Origin: Phoronis australis
Taxonomy: Eukaryota > Phoronida > Phoronidae
DNA: 26,417 nucleotides
Direction of reading: 5' to 3'
Assembly: GCA_002633005.1 (NCBI GenBank)
Contig: NMRA01000165.1
Coordinates: 503,541 to 529,957 of the forward strand
Every line of letters begins with the position of its first letter. Positions within the stretch are counted from its first letter, which is position 1. The notes under the pieces are model-generated. The model was not told the origin of the DNA and did no database searches. It worked only from the letters and a program-made list of their open reading frames with translations. Of this stretch, positions 10,501 through 19,558 are shown piece after piece. The translations under genes and the position numbers were made by a program.

Positions 10501-13500
10501 AATTGTTTTTATCATTTCTGAAGGAAGGTATTGAAAATGCAGCAAAGTACCTGCCACTAATGGTATTTTGCACGATAATTTTCAAAATTATGATTTCAAA
10601 ACTTTAGGAAGAATGGAAGCTTAGCTCAGGCCTAACACGGATTTAAATATTCATAACTTGGCATATTGTGGATTTGTGTTCCAGTGAAACTGAAATAGTG
10701 TCTGATAGGTCTACATGAAGTGTTTTAACATTTTATATCTACAGGTTATTATTTTAATTGGATGTAATGGTCACAATTTTAAGAAGTAACAAAGGATTGA
10801 AATGTGACCTACAGGACAACTTCAAATATTGTTCGCTTCATTAGTATTTGTCATAGAGCCCTGAACATTCTCAACAATGTTTTCCTAGCAGTATGAATTT
10901 ATGAAATTGAAAAATATTTGGGTAACATTTAAAAACCCGTTACTTGACACTCTTAAAGTTGAATTCAGTATAATAATGTTACCAGAGCAATTTATGTGGG
11001 CCGCGTGTTAAGAATCGTCCGACTACGTTTTCTTACAGTCAAGATAAACTTTTTGTGGTCGATTGACCTGTAATTTGCATATTTAAGACATTGCTTAAGT
11101 ACGCACTTTATTTTATTAGTCGAAAAATATAGTCAGTGTGCTAGCTGAAGATAACTAATTAGTGAGCAACTGCTAATATTTGATTAATTGTCTATATTGT
11201 ACTACATGTATCATGATGGGAAATTTCTTAGCTTCTGTCTTAGGATGTGCTTATTTCACAACATTAAGTAAAAGTAGTAGATACTTCTGGGTTTGTCTTG
11301 GCTCACCTACATCAGTTCCATCTCGTTGAAGACAGTTACATGTGGCAGGATACATTCAAAATAGCTGAAGAAGCCTGCATCGTGGAATTAGAATTAACTT
11401 GAACATACATTGTCAGCTCATCAAACATAGCCAGTCACTAAACTGAAACACCGTTTGAAAGTTTTATTTTTGGATTTGGTACATTAATGGCAGAGATTAG
11501 TAAATGCCTCCCTGGAGGTCAAGTTATAGTGACCTTGGTTGTCTGCTTGAGTACATGTCTGTTTTGTATGTCTATGAACTTTGGCTGGTTGTCACAAGCT
11601 CCAATAAAAGGTTTTGTGAATAACTGTTTTTATGCGCCCACATTTTTTTTATGTGGACGCATTATTTCCTTGGTAGTTATTTGTTTAATTGTAGACATCA
11701 GACTATTGTTGTGGTTCTTAATTGTTTTTTCATGATGTTACTTACCGGTATACTATATTCATTTGATAATCCAATGAACAGTGTTTGCCTTGTGGTGCAT
11801 TAGTCAGAAGGATCAATAACCATATCCTCTGCCCTCAAATACTGGTTTGCGTTTGTGTCAATACTGTTGGTGTTGCCTCGTAATGTTATGCGGGACCTTC
11901 CCAGCAAGTCTGGGCATTTAGCCAAATAACTGCAAAATTATAGAATTTAAGTCAGCAAAAGTATAAATCCCATAAAATTTGGTTCTTGACTATTCATACC
12001 AATCTGTCACAAATTATGACACGTGACCTTGATTTTTTGGGAAAATTCAACCAAAAAAGAAAGGTACATTGAGCAAAACAACAGAATCAATATCATGCCA
12101 AAAAGATTCTTATTGTGTTCAAGTCGTTAACTGATTACTAAATTATTGTTTTGTTTTCCTTTTATGCAACTTAAAGTCATTTTCAAGTTTTTGACCTGTT
12201 CTCTTGCGTAAACAATTCTCAACGTCATTTTTAAAGAACAATAATATTCTAAAGTTGAATGTTAATTGGTCAGTTACTTCAGAAATCTATATGATGTTCC
12301 AAATTGGCCATATCTGGACATTTTTCTAGAATACTACATAACTTTAAATTGTTTTGTAGGCAAAAAGCTAATACCAATATCGTTAACTTTGTTTTATGCA
12401 TTATTTTTAAACGTCATAGTTTATCTAGGTCACTTAACAATAAATAACAAGTAACTAGATCAAGCAAAAACTCAAACCAAAATTCTTTCGGGGAATCAGA
12501 TATCAAGTAGGTGCTTTACATCTTATCAAAATTGATGCACGTACAGGGTTCTTCTAGTATTTAGTAAATTATCTACAAAGTGACTTGGAACTAAAATTAT
12601 TAGGAAGTAGGAGAGTGACTAAGTTGGTAGAGCAGCTCCATCACACTGCCAGCTCCATCACACTGCCGGCTCCGCTACACTGCCGGCTCCGCTACACTGC
12701 CGGCTCCGCTACACTGCCGGCTCCGCTACACTGCCGGCTCCATTACACTGCCAGCTCCTGTACGCCTTTGTCATTCACAGCAAAGCAGAGTATTGCCTCG
12801 CTGTATGAAGACTAGGTGGTGGCATGTGGTAATTCGGTATGGTAAATATTCTCCAATTTGGGGCAGTTTCTTAAAATTTAGGACACCGATGTCCCAGCAG
12901 TGCCAATGTGCCAAAACATTCTGATGTTGCCAGTTCAAATTTGGTCGCGTTTTTGCTAAAGTGATCCAATGTTATGAGCAATAGCATGATTGAACTATTC
13001 TTCATTTTCTATTCAATATCCATTCCTTCATTTTCCTGGAAGGTCGCACATTTCCAGTTCTGTGGAAACCTTGGATACATGGTGACATATCTGAAATCTG
13101 AATGCTGCCGTAAAATACAAGCATATATATGTTGGCATGGCAAAAAAAAATGTTTGACTATCCCTAACTGATTAAGAGATAATTGTACTCCATGATGTAT
13201 GCAATGAGCTTGTTCAAAATTGACTAACACTACATCTTGGCCGTCTTCTTTGCAGCCCGTTTTGGCTTCGTCGCATCAAGAAGTATCCAATATACTTCAA
13301 GGGCGGCCCTCAACTGAGGGTGTTCCTGCCTACGTTCTGGATGAAGATGGTCAAGCCTGACTATCCCATGCCTCCGACAAACGTCATGTTTGAAGTACAC
13401 CCTCAGTAAGTCATTACCGTGCCACACAAATGCCCAGCATCCAAATATACTGGTGATTTCCTCAGTTTTGCTCCTATCATAAATTATTTTTCAAAAGCAT

Positions 13501-16500
13501 TCGTTTCTGAAGAGTTTTACAATGCCACATGGAGCACAATTTAGAATGGCTAAAGCAATTCTATTTGATCCCACTCTTTTTGCAAAGTTAAATGTGTATT
13601 CACCATGTGATCACAAGACCGTCGTTCATCCAAGGGAAAATGTGCCTGTGCCTTCTGAGAGGGGAATATTTCGGGGTGATGGGAAAATTTTACCTCCCGG
13701 TCACCATAAATAGCCCCCTCACTCTGTAGCAAGCCCTTTTGGATTCTGCCTCAAGTAGACAAAACTAACATTTTGTGGTCTTTCAAATTGTCACCTGTGT
13801 GAGTTACAAGTGATTCGAACCTCGTAGGGAATTTTTCAATCACTTGGACATCATGAGGGGAATTTTGCGCGATTTTTCAATATTCTTCAGATGGGAATGG
13901 GGCTGCGGTTTGGCCCCAGTATTGAGGCATTGAGGGTCCTGGTTCAACAGCATGTGGCCTTAAAGGAGAGTTTGAATGCGTCCAGTGTTTTGCAAAGTGT
14001 AACTACATATGTTGCACTAACCAATCTTATTGTGGTCAGAAGTAATTTGGAAATAAACCTGAAAATTGAAATTTGCAAGTGACCTTTGTCACGGATACAT
14101 AGAACTTACATCATGCAGCTTCATGCTGTAGGAATATTAAAATAGTAAAGGGTGTTGAAAGTAAAGGTAAAATGGAAGTTCAAGCATCTCACAAAATAAT
14201 ACAACCCTAAAAAATTCTTCAACTATTTTGGTCCAACTGTCTCCAATCATTTGTGGGGAATTATTCAGATTTCATAATTTTATTACTTCAAAATTATAAA
14301 TTTAGAACAGCTTTTATTTTTCTTTAAAATATTTCCTTGTAATTTTCTGTGTCAAATTATAGGGCAAAGTAGGTACAAGGGGTAAGCCCTCTCCTGGTAC
14401 CTCTAGGGCCCTTAAAATTGATGAAACTCATAATGTCTTATCTTTGGTATTCACCAACATGAGATTTACTTTATGTACCTCCATCCTTGTCAAAATTTTC
14501 TGATTTCCATTGAGACATGAGATCGTGCCATGGGTGCAATTCAAGTGTGGTGAAAGCTCCCTAAATTAATTGTGCAAGCTGGGGGCGATTCTGAAAGTTT
14601 CGCACAGAAAACATGAACCAATGAATGGATTTAGCTGTTGTATTGTAGTGATGACGTGAATGTTTGTGATACTACTCATGAATTTATGCGTTTTCTTTCA
14701 GAATGACAAAGTTTGATATAAAAAATTATTTAGAAAAAATATACAAAGTTCGTGTTGCCAAAGTGCAGACTGAAATTAGACAAGGTAGGTAGTCTGTGAA
14801 AGCTTTAACTGGAATATACTTTTTGTGCTTGTCACTGAAAATTGAATCGCGTATACATCCTCATTATAAGTGTCTACAACCTGGGTGCATGGCTTCTGCG
14901 GCTATTGTATTTTGTTTCCATGAGAAGTGTAATCATTTATTTGTCATCTATTGTGAGGAATAATTCAAGTTCTAAAATATTAGAAATTAGCTTTTCTTCG
15001 GTTGTACAGTGTTCACGCTAAAGCTTATGGGCAACAATTTTGGAGCTTTAAACTCACGTTTTTCTAATCAGATTTTTAGTCTTGCTGTAACTTTGAATTA
15101 GTACGATCTCATTTCTCTTACACTAAGCGTTATTGTGCGTCTCTTTGTTTTAGGTGAGACTATCAAACATCCCGCCCGTGATTACATCATGTCCAAAGAG
15201 TTTGATAGAAAATTGGCCTACGTTCAGCTGGTAAGATATGGTCTTGTATTTTGCTACGTTTTAAGCTATTTGGAACTGGTAGGCTTATCCAGCACCATGG
15301 TGGTGTGCTGGAAGCAAGGCTTCTGCGAAAGGTCACAGACAAGATAAGTAACATTAAAGAAGAATGTTACGTTTTGAAGCGTTTTTGGGTCAATTTGGTA
15401 TACTTTACTTACTTGGAAAGATATTTTGAACCTTTTGGCCAATTTTTCTGGGCCCACGTATGTGAATGCATACTGTCAGGATGTCTGGCATTTCCTGCTG
15501 TCTAATACTGATGACAGACAACAGCAGATTTTGAACCAATCTGATAACTGCTGTGTCCCCAAGTGCTAATATTATTTTTGCGTTTGCCGCTGCATTTTCA
15601 TAGTTCCTTGACAGATTTTCATGAAATTTGGCAAATAGGAATAAGGAGACAACATTGCCATCTCTTTTCGGACTAATTTGATATATTCTGCACTATCTAG
15701 TTGCATTCCGAGTTCTTTTTTGGCATATGAATCTCTATATGCTCACATTTTGAAGTCATTGTCACGGGCGGCACACCATAGGGGGCTGGGGGTATAGCCC
15801 CCCACTTTTTTCAGTGCTACGCCGCCCATGATTGTGAAGATTGACAAATGTGTTTCTGATGAGAAGACAGCAACTGACGTTGATTTTTGGACAGGCTCCA
15901 CTATTTTGGTCCCCCCTAGTGGCATTCATCTGCGGCTGTATCTCCTCAATCCTATGGTGGATTTTTATGCGCCCACATATTTATGTGTGGACGCATTATG
16001 CCGTCATCTCCGTCCGTCCGTCCGTATGGGCGGCATCCGTCCGGCGTCCGCTGCTCTATCTCCAAAACCCTTTGACATATGTTCATGAAATTTGGCACAA
16101 AATTTGGCACATACGTTCCATTTATGAATGGGACGGCATGTGCGAACTTTCGGACGGATCCGACTACCGGTGTGCCCCCTAGTGGCAATTTTAGTTTTTT
16201 ACGCTTACCTTTGTATCTTCAAAAGTCCTGAACGGATTTTCATGAAATTTGGTATGTAGGCACCTATTAGTGAGATGACGCTCTCCTGCGGTTTTCAGAT
16301 GGATTCGACCTAGTTTGCGCCACCTAGTGGCCATTTTTAGTGTTTTCGAGTCTGTTTTTGTGCGTCCACCCCTCTATCAACCAAACCGCTCAAAGACTGA
16401 CTGTGAAAATTGGCATGTATATGCTTACTATGTAGAGGACGGTTGACGATGATTTTCCGACGATTTCGACCACTGTGCCGCCTCCTAGTGGCAGTTTTTT

Positions 16501-19500
16501 TTTTTGCGCCTATGGCTGTATCTCCTAAACCGTTCACAGGATTGTTACGAAATTGTGTAAGTATATTTATATGATGTTAGTAACGGAAGATGACGACTTT
16601 TGGATGGATCCGACTACCGGTGTGCCCCCTAGTGGCAATTTTATTTTTTTTACGCTTACCTTTGTATAATCAAAAGTCCTGAACGGATTTTCATGAAATT
16701 TGGTATGTAGGCACCTATTAGTGAGATGACGCTATCCTCCCGTTTTCAGATGGATTCGACATAGTTTGCGCCACCTAGTGGCCATTTTTAGTGTTTTCGA
16801 CTCTGTTTTTGTGCGTCCACCCCTCTATCAACCAAACCGCTCGAAGGATGATTGTGAAAATTGGCATGTATATGCTTACTATGTAGAGGACGGTTGACGA
16901 TGATTTTCAGACGATTTGAACTACTGTGGCGCCTCCTAGTGGCAGTTTTGTTTTTTTGCGCCTATGGCTGTATCTCCTAAATCGTTCGCAGGATCTTTAC
17001 GAAATTTAATAAGTGTATTTATATTATGTTAAAAACAGACGATGACGACTTTTGGATGGATCCGCCTACCAGTGTTCCCCCTAGTGGCAATTTTATTTTT
17101 TACGTTTACCTCTGTATCTTCACAAGTCCTTAACGGATTTTCATGAAATTTNAGTAGAAATTTGTTTCTGGCATTCTAATGCTGTGCTAATCTCGTATGT
17201 TGGTAAATTTGTTTTTAATTCTATGTTTCTGTGGTGCTTTAAGCAACTGATGCATAGGATGTGCTTGTATTATGAAGATCACTCACATTTTGCCCCTAGC
17301 CTATTGAGGAGACAATGAAAATGCCTTTCCATTTTGCAAAATACAACATACTACATATATGCCCTCTACTGGCCACTTTATGGTACCAATAAACAACCCT
17401 AGAAGGATACCGTATGTGGTGCAATTGTGGGCGCATTTCAACGCTCTGCGTTGCTCTTGTTTCCATATGCAGCTGACAGTGGATGACAGTAAGTGCCCCT
17501 AGTGGCAATTTAATTTTTTTACATTTTCCTCGGTATCTTTGTATAGATTTTTTTTGTATCTATTTGTAAAATTTGGCAAATAGATTTCTGTTAAGAGGAT
17601 TACAATGCTGTTCCATTTTCAGGTTGATTCGTTGTATTTTTGCACCATCTAGGTATCATTAAAACTGAACAGATATGTTCCTTATCAGAAGACTTTGGTT
17701 GATGTTGATTTTTTGACGGGTCTGACATCTGTGGGGACCCTGGTGGTGATTTTGTCTTTTGCATCCTTGGCTGTGTCTCCCGTAATCCTTTGCAGGATCA
17801 TTGTGAAATTTTGCAAGTGTTATCCTATCACAGCTACAGCTGTTCACTTATGGACAGCTCTGACTATAGCTGTACCCTCTAGTTGCAATTATAGTTTTTA
17901 CAATTTATTACTAACCTTGGCAGTTCTTTAAATGCATTTCTTGGTGCCAAATGTGCAAGATATTTGAGAGGATTTCAGCTACAGTTCATAGGAAATTTTC
18001 AACAGCCATTTTCAACAGCCATTTTCAGGTCTTTTTTCGATGCTTTTGGCAGTTTAAAATATCTGGGTTTAATGCTTGTCTGGGCAGATTTGCAATTTAT
18101 GTACGAGGGATGAACTTTTTAATTTTTTTACCTCTATCAGCTATCCTTAAATACTTGGGAATTGTTTTAAATTTTAAAAAAGAGATTTTGATTACTGGTA
18201 TGTCTGTAGTTTAATCTTTTTTACAAATCATTGATGTAACATTGGCCAAGAGCACACCAGTTGTTTTGTATGACAAGGTAATCATCAAGATTAGTTTGAA
18301 GTAAATTACATGTAAGAACATGTATATGTATTTATACTTCAGGCAGCAAATTTCCCTTGAGACAACTTTTGTTGAACACGACCTTTGTTTTTAATGGCCT
18401 TTATAAATACAGTGTACACGCTGCCATGGAACATCGTGTTCAACAAAACTTGCATGTAAACTTCACGACGGTGTTACATTGTTCTTTTGATGATTTCAAT
18501 GAAACTTGTTTAAAATGCTGTTGAAGCGTCATCAAAAGCAGTTGCTCGCCTATTCAAGTTTACATTAAGAGCCCAAAACAGTTCACCAGCAAAACGTGTT
18601 TCATAGAAAAACATCTTCAGCAACTTCCATTGTGTTAAAAAAGCACACATATTTTGTTTTGTACGTGAATAATTTTGCTCTCGAATATATTTCAGTGTGA
18701 CAAAACTCTCTGGTGTACCTAAATGTAGTCACAAGTTTTCTAAACAAACCGCTGGGGAGCCCTGACTGACTGCAAGACAGGGACCCCAGGCCATGTTGTG
18801 TGCCAGCCTTTTACATTGTAGGGGTAAAAAAATTGACACACATTTCCAGGTACACGCCAACACTCAAACACGCAACAAAAGTTGTGTCCACCCACGCAGT
18901 AGTTAGGGTAATTTAACAGATATTCTGCTGTATAATAATCACAGAACTACACAACCAAAATAGACTGCCCCTTCAATTGCACTCATGCTATGTTTCATGG
19001 ACTCGCACCGTTTTTTGCTTCTGGGAAGGCGCAGTAAAGGACTCTAAGCCAAAAGTTATGACACTTGTGAGCATGTCACACAATAGTGTATTTAATGAAA
19101 TGAAGTGCTTTATGTATTAGATTATTACCTGTTTCTGGCATTATTTCTCAAGTCAAATGGCTAACTGAACATAGTTATTACATGAGAAAGGCAAGGGAAC
19201 ATTACTCATACCGGTTGACATGTTTGGAACTTTCCTTTTAATTTTCATTAACTCCATATTTATAGAAATCAACTTGAAAGTTCACAATACCAAGTATTAA
19301 GCAAACCTTGACAAATTGATGCACATCTCTTGCATGTGACTTAGTTTTGTGTGTCTTATGTGATTTCAATGTTTATTAATGGGTACCCATTCTTTTCTTT
19401 TTTAGGCCAATGGACAGACTTTTGAATTTCCTGATATTTTTGGAAAGACACTGCCATCTGACAAAGAAATGGAGAATTTGAAAAAGTCACAAACAGAGAA

Positions 19501-19558
19501 CTTAAAACAACGAGCTAAGAATTGGGACAAATTAGACATTCCACCGTGGTTTAGGTAG
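4585..19558 (+). CDS. MRPL23: Mitochondrial large-subunit ribosomal protein uL23m (MRPL23), five coding exons
   Basis: Coding exons are 4585-4613, 13256-13405, 14702-14784, 15154-15230 and 19406-19558, totalling 492 nt and 163 residues (human protein 153). Donors are GTGAGT, GTAAGT, GTAGGT and GTAAGA; acceptors are TTTGCAG, TTTCAG, TTTTAG and TTTTTTAG; all phases agree. Exon 2 carries the family's N-terminal strand (YPIYFKGGPQLRVF, residues 20-33) and FWMKMVKP. Exon 3 carries KNYLEKIYKVRVAKVQT, the family's helix and following strand. Exons 4-5 join at LAYVQL/ANGQTFEFPDIF, and the protein ends IPPWFR, as MRPL23 proteins do (VPSWFG in human). The family binds 23S/16S-type rRNA near the peptide exit tunnel of the mitoribosome. 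Exon 1 (MANVGTTGI plus two bases) has no family homology I can confirm. It is chosen because ATGGCG in Kozak-like context is followed by GTGAGT in exactly the phase exon 2 needs. Exons 2-5 are near certain; exon 1 is about 0.5. Confidence 0.92.
4761..6212. mobile_element. Outer foldback (long inverted repeat) element, interrupted by a second element
   Basis: The left arm, 4761 to about 5106, starts CACAGGCGTCCTCAGCTTCT. Its reverse complement returns in two pieces: about 5222-5339 and 6043-6212, the latter ending in CGCCTGTG at 6205-6212. Between the arms is a roughly 115-bp spacer (5107-5221). Removing the inserted inner element and one copy of its target duplication leaves about 749 bp. The arms are unequal: the left carries extra short insertions near 4792 and 4984-5030. 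No open reading frame of transposase type exists, so it is non-autonomous. The outer boundary is uncertain because the flanks (CTTGCCAGT and TAGCAAGCC) show no clean direct duplication. Confidence 0.8.
5340..6033. mobile_element. Inner foldback element, 694 bp, with 9-bp target site duplication
   Basis: The left end reads GGCACTAGTCGGATATAATG; the right end, reverse-complemented, reads GGCACTAGTCAGATATCATG. The arms stay alignable for roughly 270 bp (5340 to about 5615 and about 5755-6033), including shared segments such as CCTCACGACCCTCAATTACT. The element is flanked by GGGAGAAAG at 5331-5339 and again at 6034-6042. It sits in the right arm of the outer element, whose intact left arm gives the undisturbed target sequence. 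Long terminal inverted repeats plus a 9-bp duplication are typical of Mutator-like (MULE) elements; that assignment is inference. No coding capacity is seen. Confidence 0.85.
6213..8198. other. MRPL23 intron 1 segment with C tract and assembly gap
   Basis: No exon is recognised here. A C tract (7330-7346, one T) runs into eight Ns at 7347-7354, so length and content there are unreliable. Around 7930-8060 several GGGCGTC-type hexamers recur and leave a 153-codon minus-strand frame open. The frame has no recognisable domain and I treat it as chance. The rest is unremarkable AT-rich DNA. Confidence 0.5.
8199..8356 (+). repeat. Copy A: tail portion of a duplicated unit
   Basis: This segment aligns, with short substitutions, to 8892-9047. 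Shared blocks include GGTTCGAAC, CAGTCTGTTC, TTGGTGTCA/CTGGTGTCA, CAATAAATCA and CCCTTACAAATACAT. It lacks the head portion present in copy B. The conserved AATAAA suggests the tail is derived from a transcript 3' end or an element end. No coding sense is apparent. Confidence 0.7.
8579..9047 (+). pseudogene. Copy B: degraded coding unit resembling the P2X7 intracellular domain
   Basis: The head (8579-8825) is repeated at 9797-10051 and the tail (8892-9047) at 8199-8356, so this is the most complete copy. From 8661 a frame reads ATRNPNLDECSSDEDFTGR, then ISYQFEPEF near 8736-8760. It stops at a TGA shortly after 8826. In another frame NDLSWCQCANC follows at 8842-8874. An acidic Ser/Asp stretch, then YQFEPE, then WCxCxNC is the order seen in the Cys-rich P2X purinoceptor 7 intracellular domain, which is often found in invertebrate genomes. 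The codon where copy C has ATG is GTG here, and frame shifts break the rest, so it is a relic. The family call is from motif recognition only. Confidence 0.55.
9797..10051 (+). pseudogene. Copy C: head portion of the P2X7C-like unit
   Basis: This region aligns to 8579-8825. It includes an upstream segment with TTTTATATAA, then ATGGCAACTCGC at the presumed start. A TAG interrupts soon afterwards. A one-base length difference relative to copy B shifts the frame before YQFEPEYTDQEILERH, near 9966-10014. After the MDSS codons the sequence diverges from copy B at a GGTAAGC, which could be an ancestral splice donor, and the frame continues only to a TGA near 10118. The WCxCxNC part is absent. It is a broken gene fragment. 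Confidence 0.55.
10060..12580. other. MRPL23 intron 1 segment, mostly featureless
   Basis: This is AT-rich sequence with no recognised exon. The only structured item is a short hairpin at 11633-11661 (TGCGCCCACAT, T-rich loop, ATGTGGACGCA) that recurs near 15968. The surrounding 82-codon plus-strand frame beginning at 11487 has no domain I recognise and runs through that hairpin, so it is not called. Confidence 0.5.
12607..12637 (+). repeat. tRNA-like SINE head (A-box region only)
   Basis: The sequence GTGACTAAGTTGGTAGAGCA resembles the D-arm and A box of tRNA genes (TGGCTCAGTTGGTAGAGCA), with a mismatch at the third A-box position. Instead of an anticodon arm and B box, the 17-bp tandem array begins directly after it. 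A functional tRNA is excluded; a truncated tRNA-derived SINE head is the likely origin. Confidence 0.45.
12634..12752 (+). repeat. 17-bp minisatellite, seven units
   Basis: The units are two copies of AGCTCCATCACACTGCC, four identical copies of GGCTCCGCTACACTGCC, and one GGCTCCATTACACTGCC. A degenerate partial unit follows from 12753. Edge units differ from the homogenised core, as in an array growing by slippage or unequal exchange. The array is GC-rich against AT-rich flanks. It keeps a frame open on the plus strand, but this is a by-product of the repeat. Confidence 0.9.
15755..15840. repeat. Small snapback element with GGGCGGC/GCCGCCC ends
   Basis: CATTGTCACGGGCGGC on the left pairs imperfectly with GCCGCCCATGATTGTG on the right. 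Inside, GGGGGCT (15781-15787) pairs with AGCCCCCC (15797-15804). The result is a compact double hairpin at the left border of the tandem repeat domain. Confidence 0.5.
15916..17506 (+). repeat. Higher-order tandem array of ~150-bp subunits (CTAGTGGC family)
   Basis: The octamer CTAGTGGC occurs at 15916, 16179, 16324, 16485, 16629, 16775, 16936, 17081 and 17499. From 16179 on the spacings are 145, 161, 144, 146, 161 and 145, so three distinguishable subunits form a ~450-bp unit present about 2.2 times. Copies one unit apart are nearly identical (compare 16161-16560 with 16611-17010), while neighbouring subunits are only distantly alike. Each subunit carries a TTTCATGAAATTTGG-like or GTGAAAATTGGCATG-like core and ends in CCNCCTAGTGG. 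An N at 17152 marks a likely assembly break in the third unit. More diverged members flank the core (15590-15660, 17490-17600, 17735-17900). Confidence 0.9.

Larger units (their letters stand above)
15231..19405 (+). other. MRPL23 intron 4, largely built of repeats
   Basis: This 4.2-kb intron lies between LAYVQL and ANGQTF. Its middle (15590-17930) is a diverged tandem repeat domain. The outer parts (15231-15590 and 17930-19405) contain no recognised gene. A perfect 15-bp stem pairs 18367-18381 with 18434-18448, and an AGCCATTTTCAAC-type short duplication lies near 18003-18025. Confidence 0.6.

Noticed and set aside
11487-11735. 82-codon frame rich in hydrophobic residues
   Set aside because: It reads through the repeated TGCGCCCACAT hairpin in a T-rich intron; the hydrophobicity reflects base composition.
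12585-12815. 76-codon plus-strand frame with a Leu/Ala/Pro repeat
   Set aside because: It is a direct translation of the 17-bp minisatellite; a 17-bp period cycles all three frames, so it is not a protein repeat under selection.
15508-15560. Possible C/D-box snoRNA (CTGATGAC followed by ATCTGATA)
   Set aside because: The box C purine is missing, no convincing terminal stem or guide can be placed, and a chance match is likely in 26 kb.
15841-16182. 113-codon frame in the repeat array
   Set aside because: It is composed of the hairpin, the GTCCGTCC tract and CTAGTGGC repeat sequence, with no domain.
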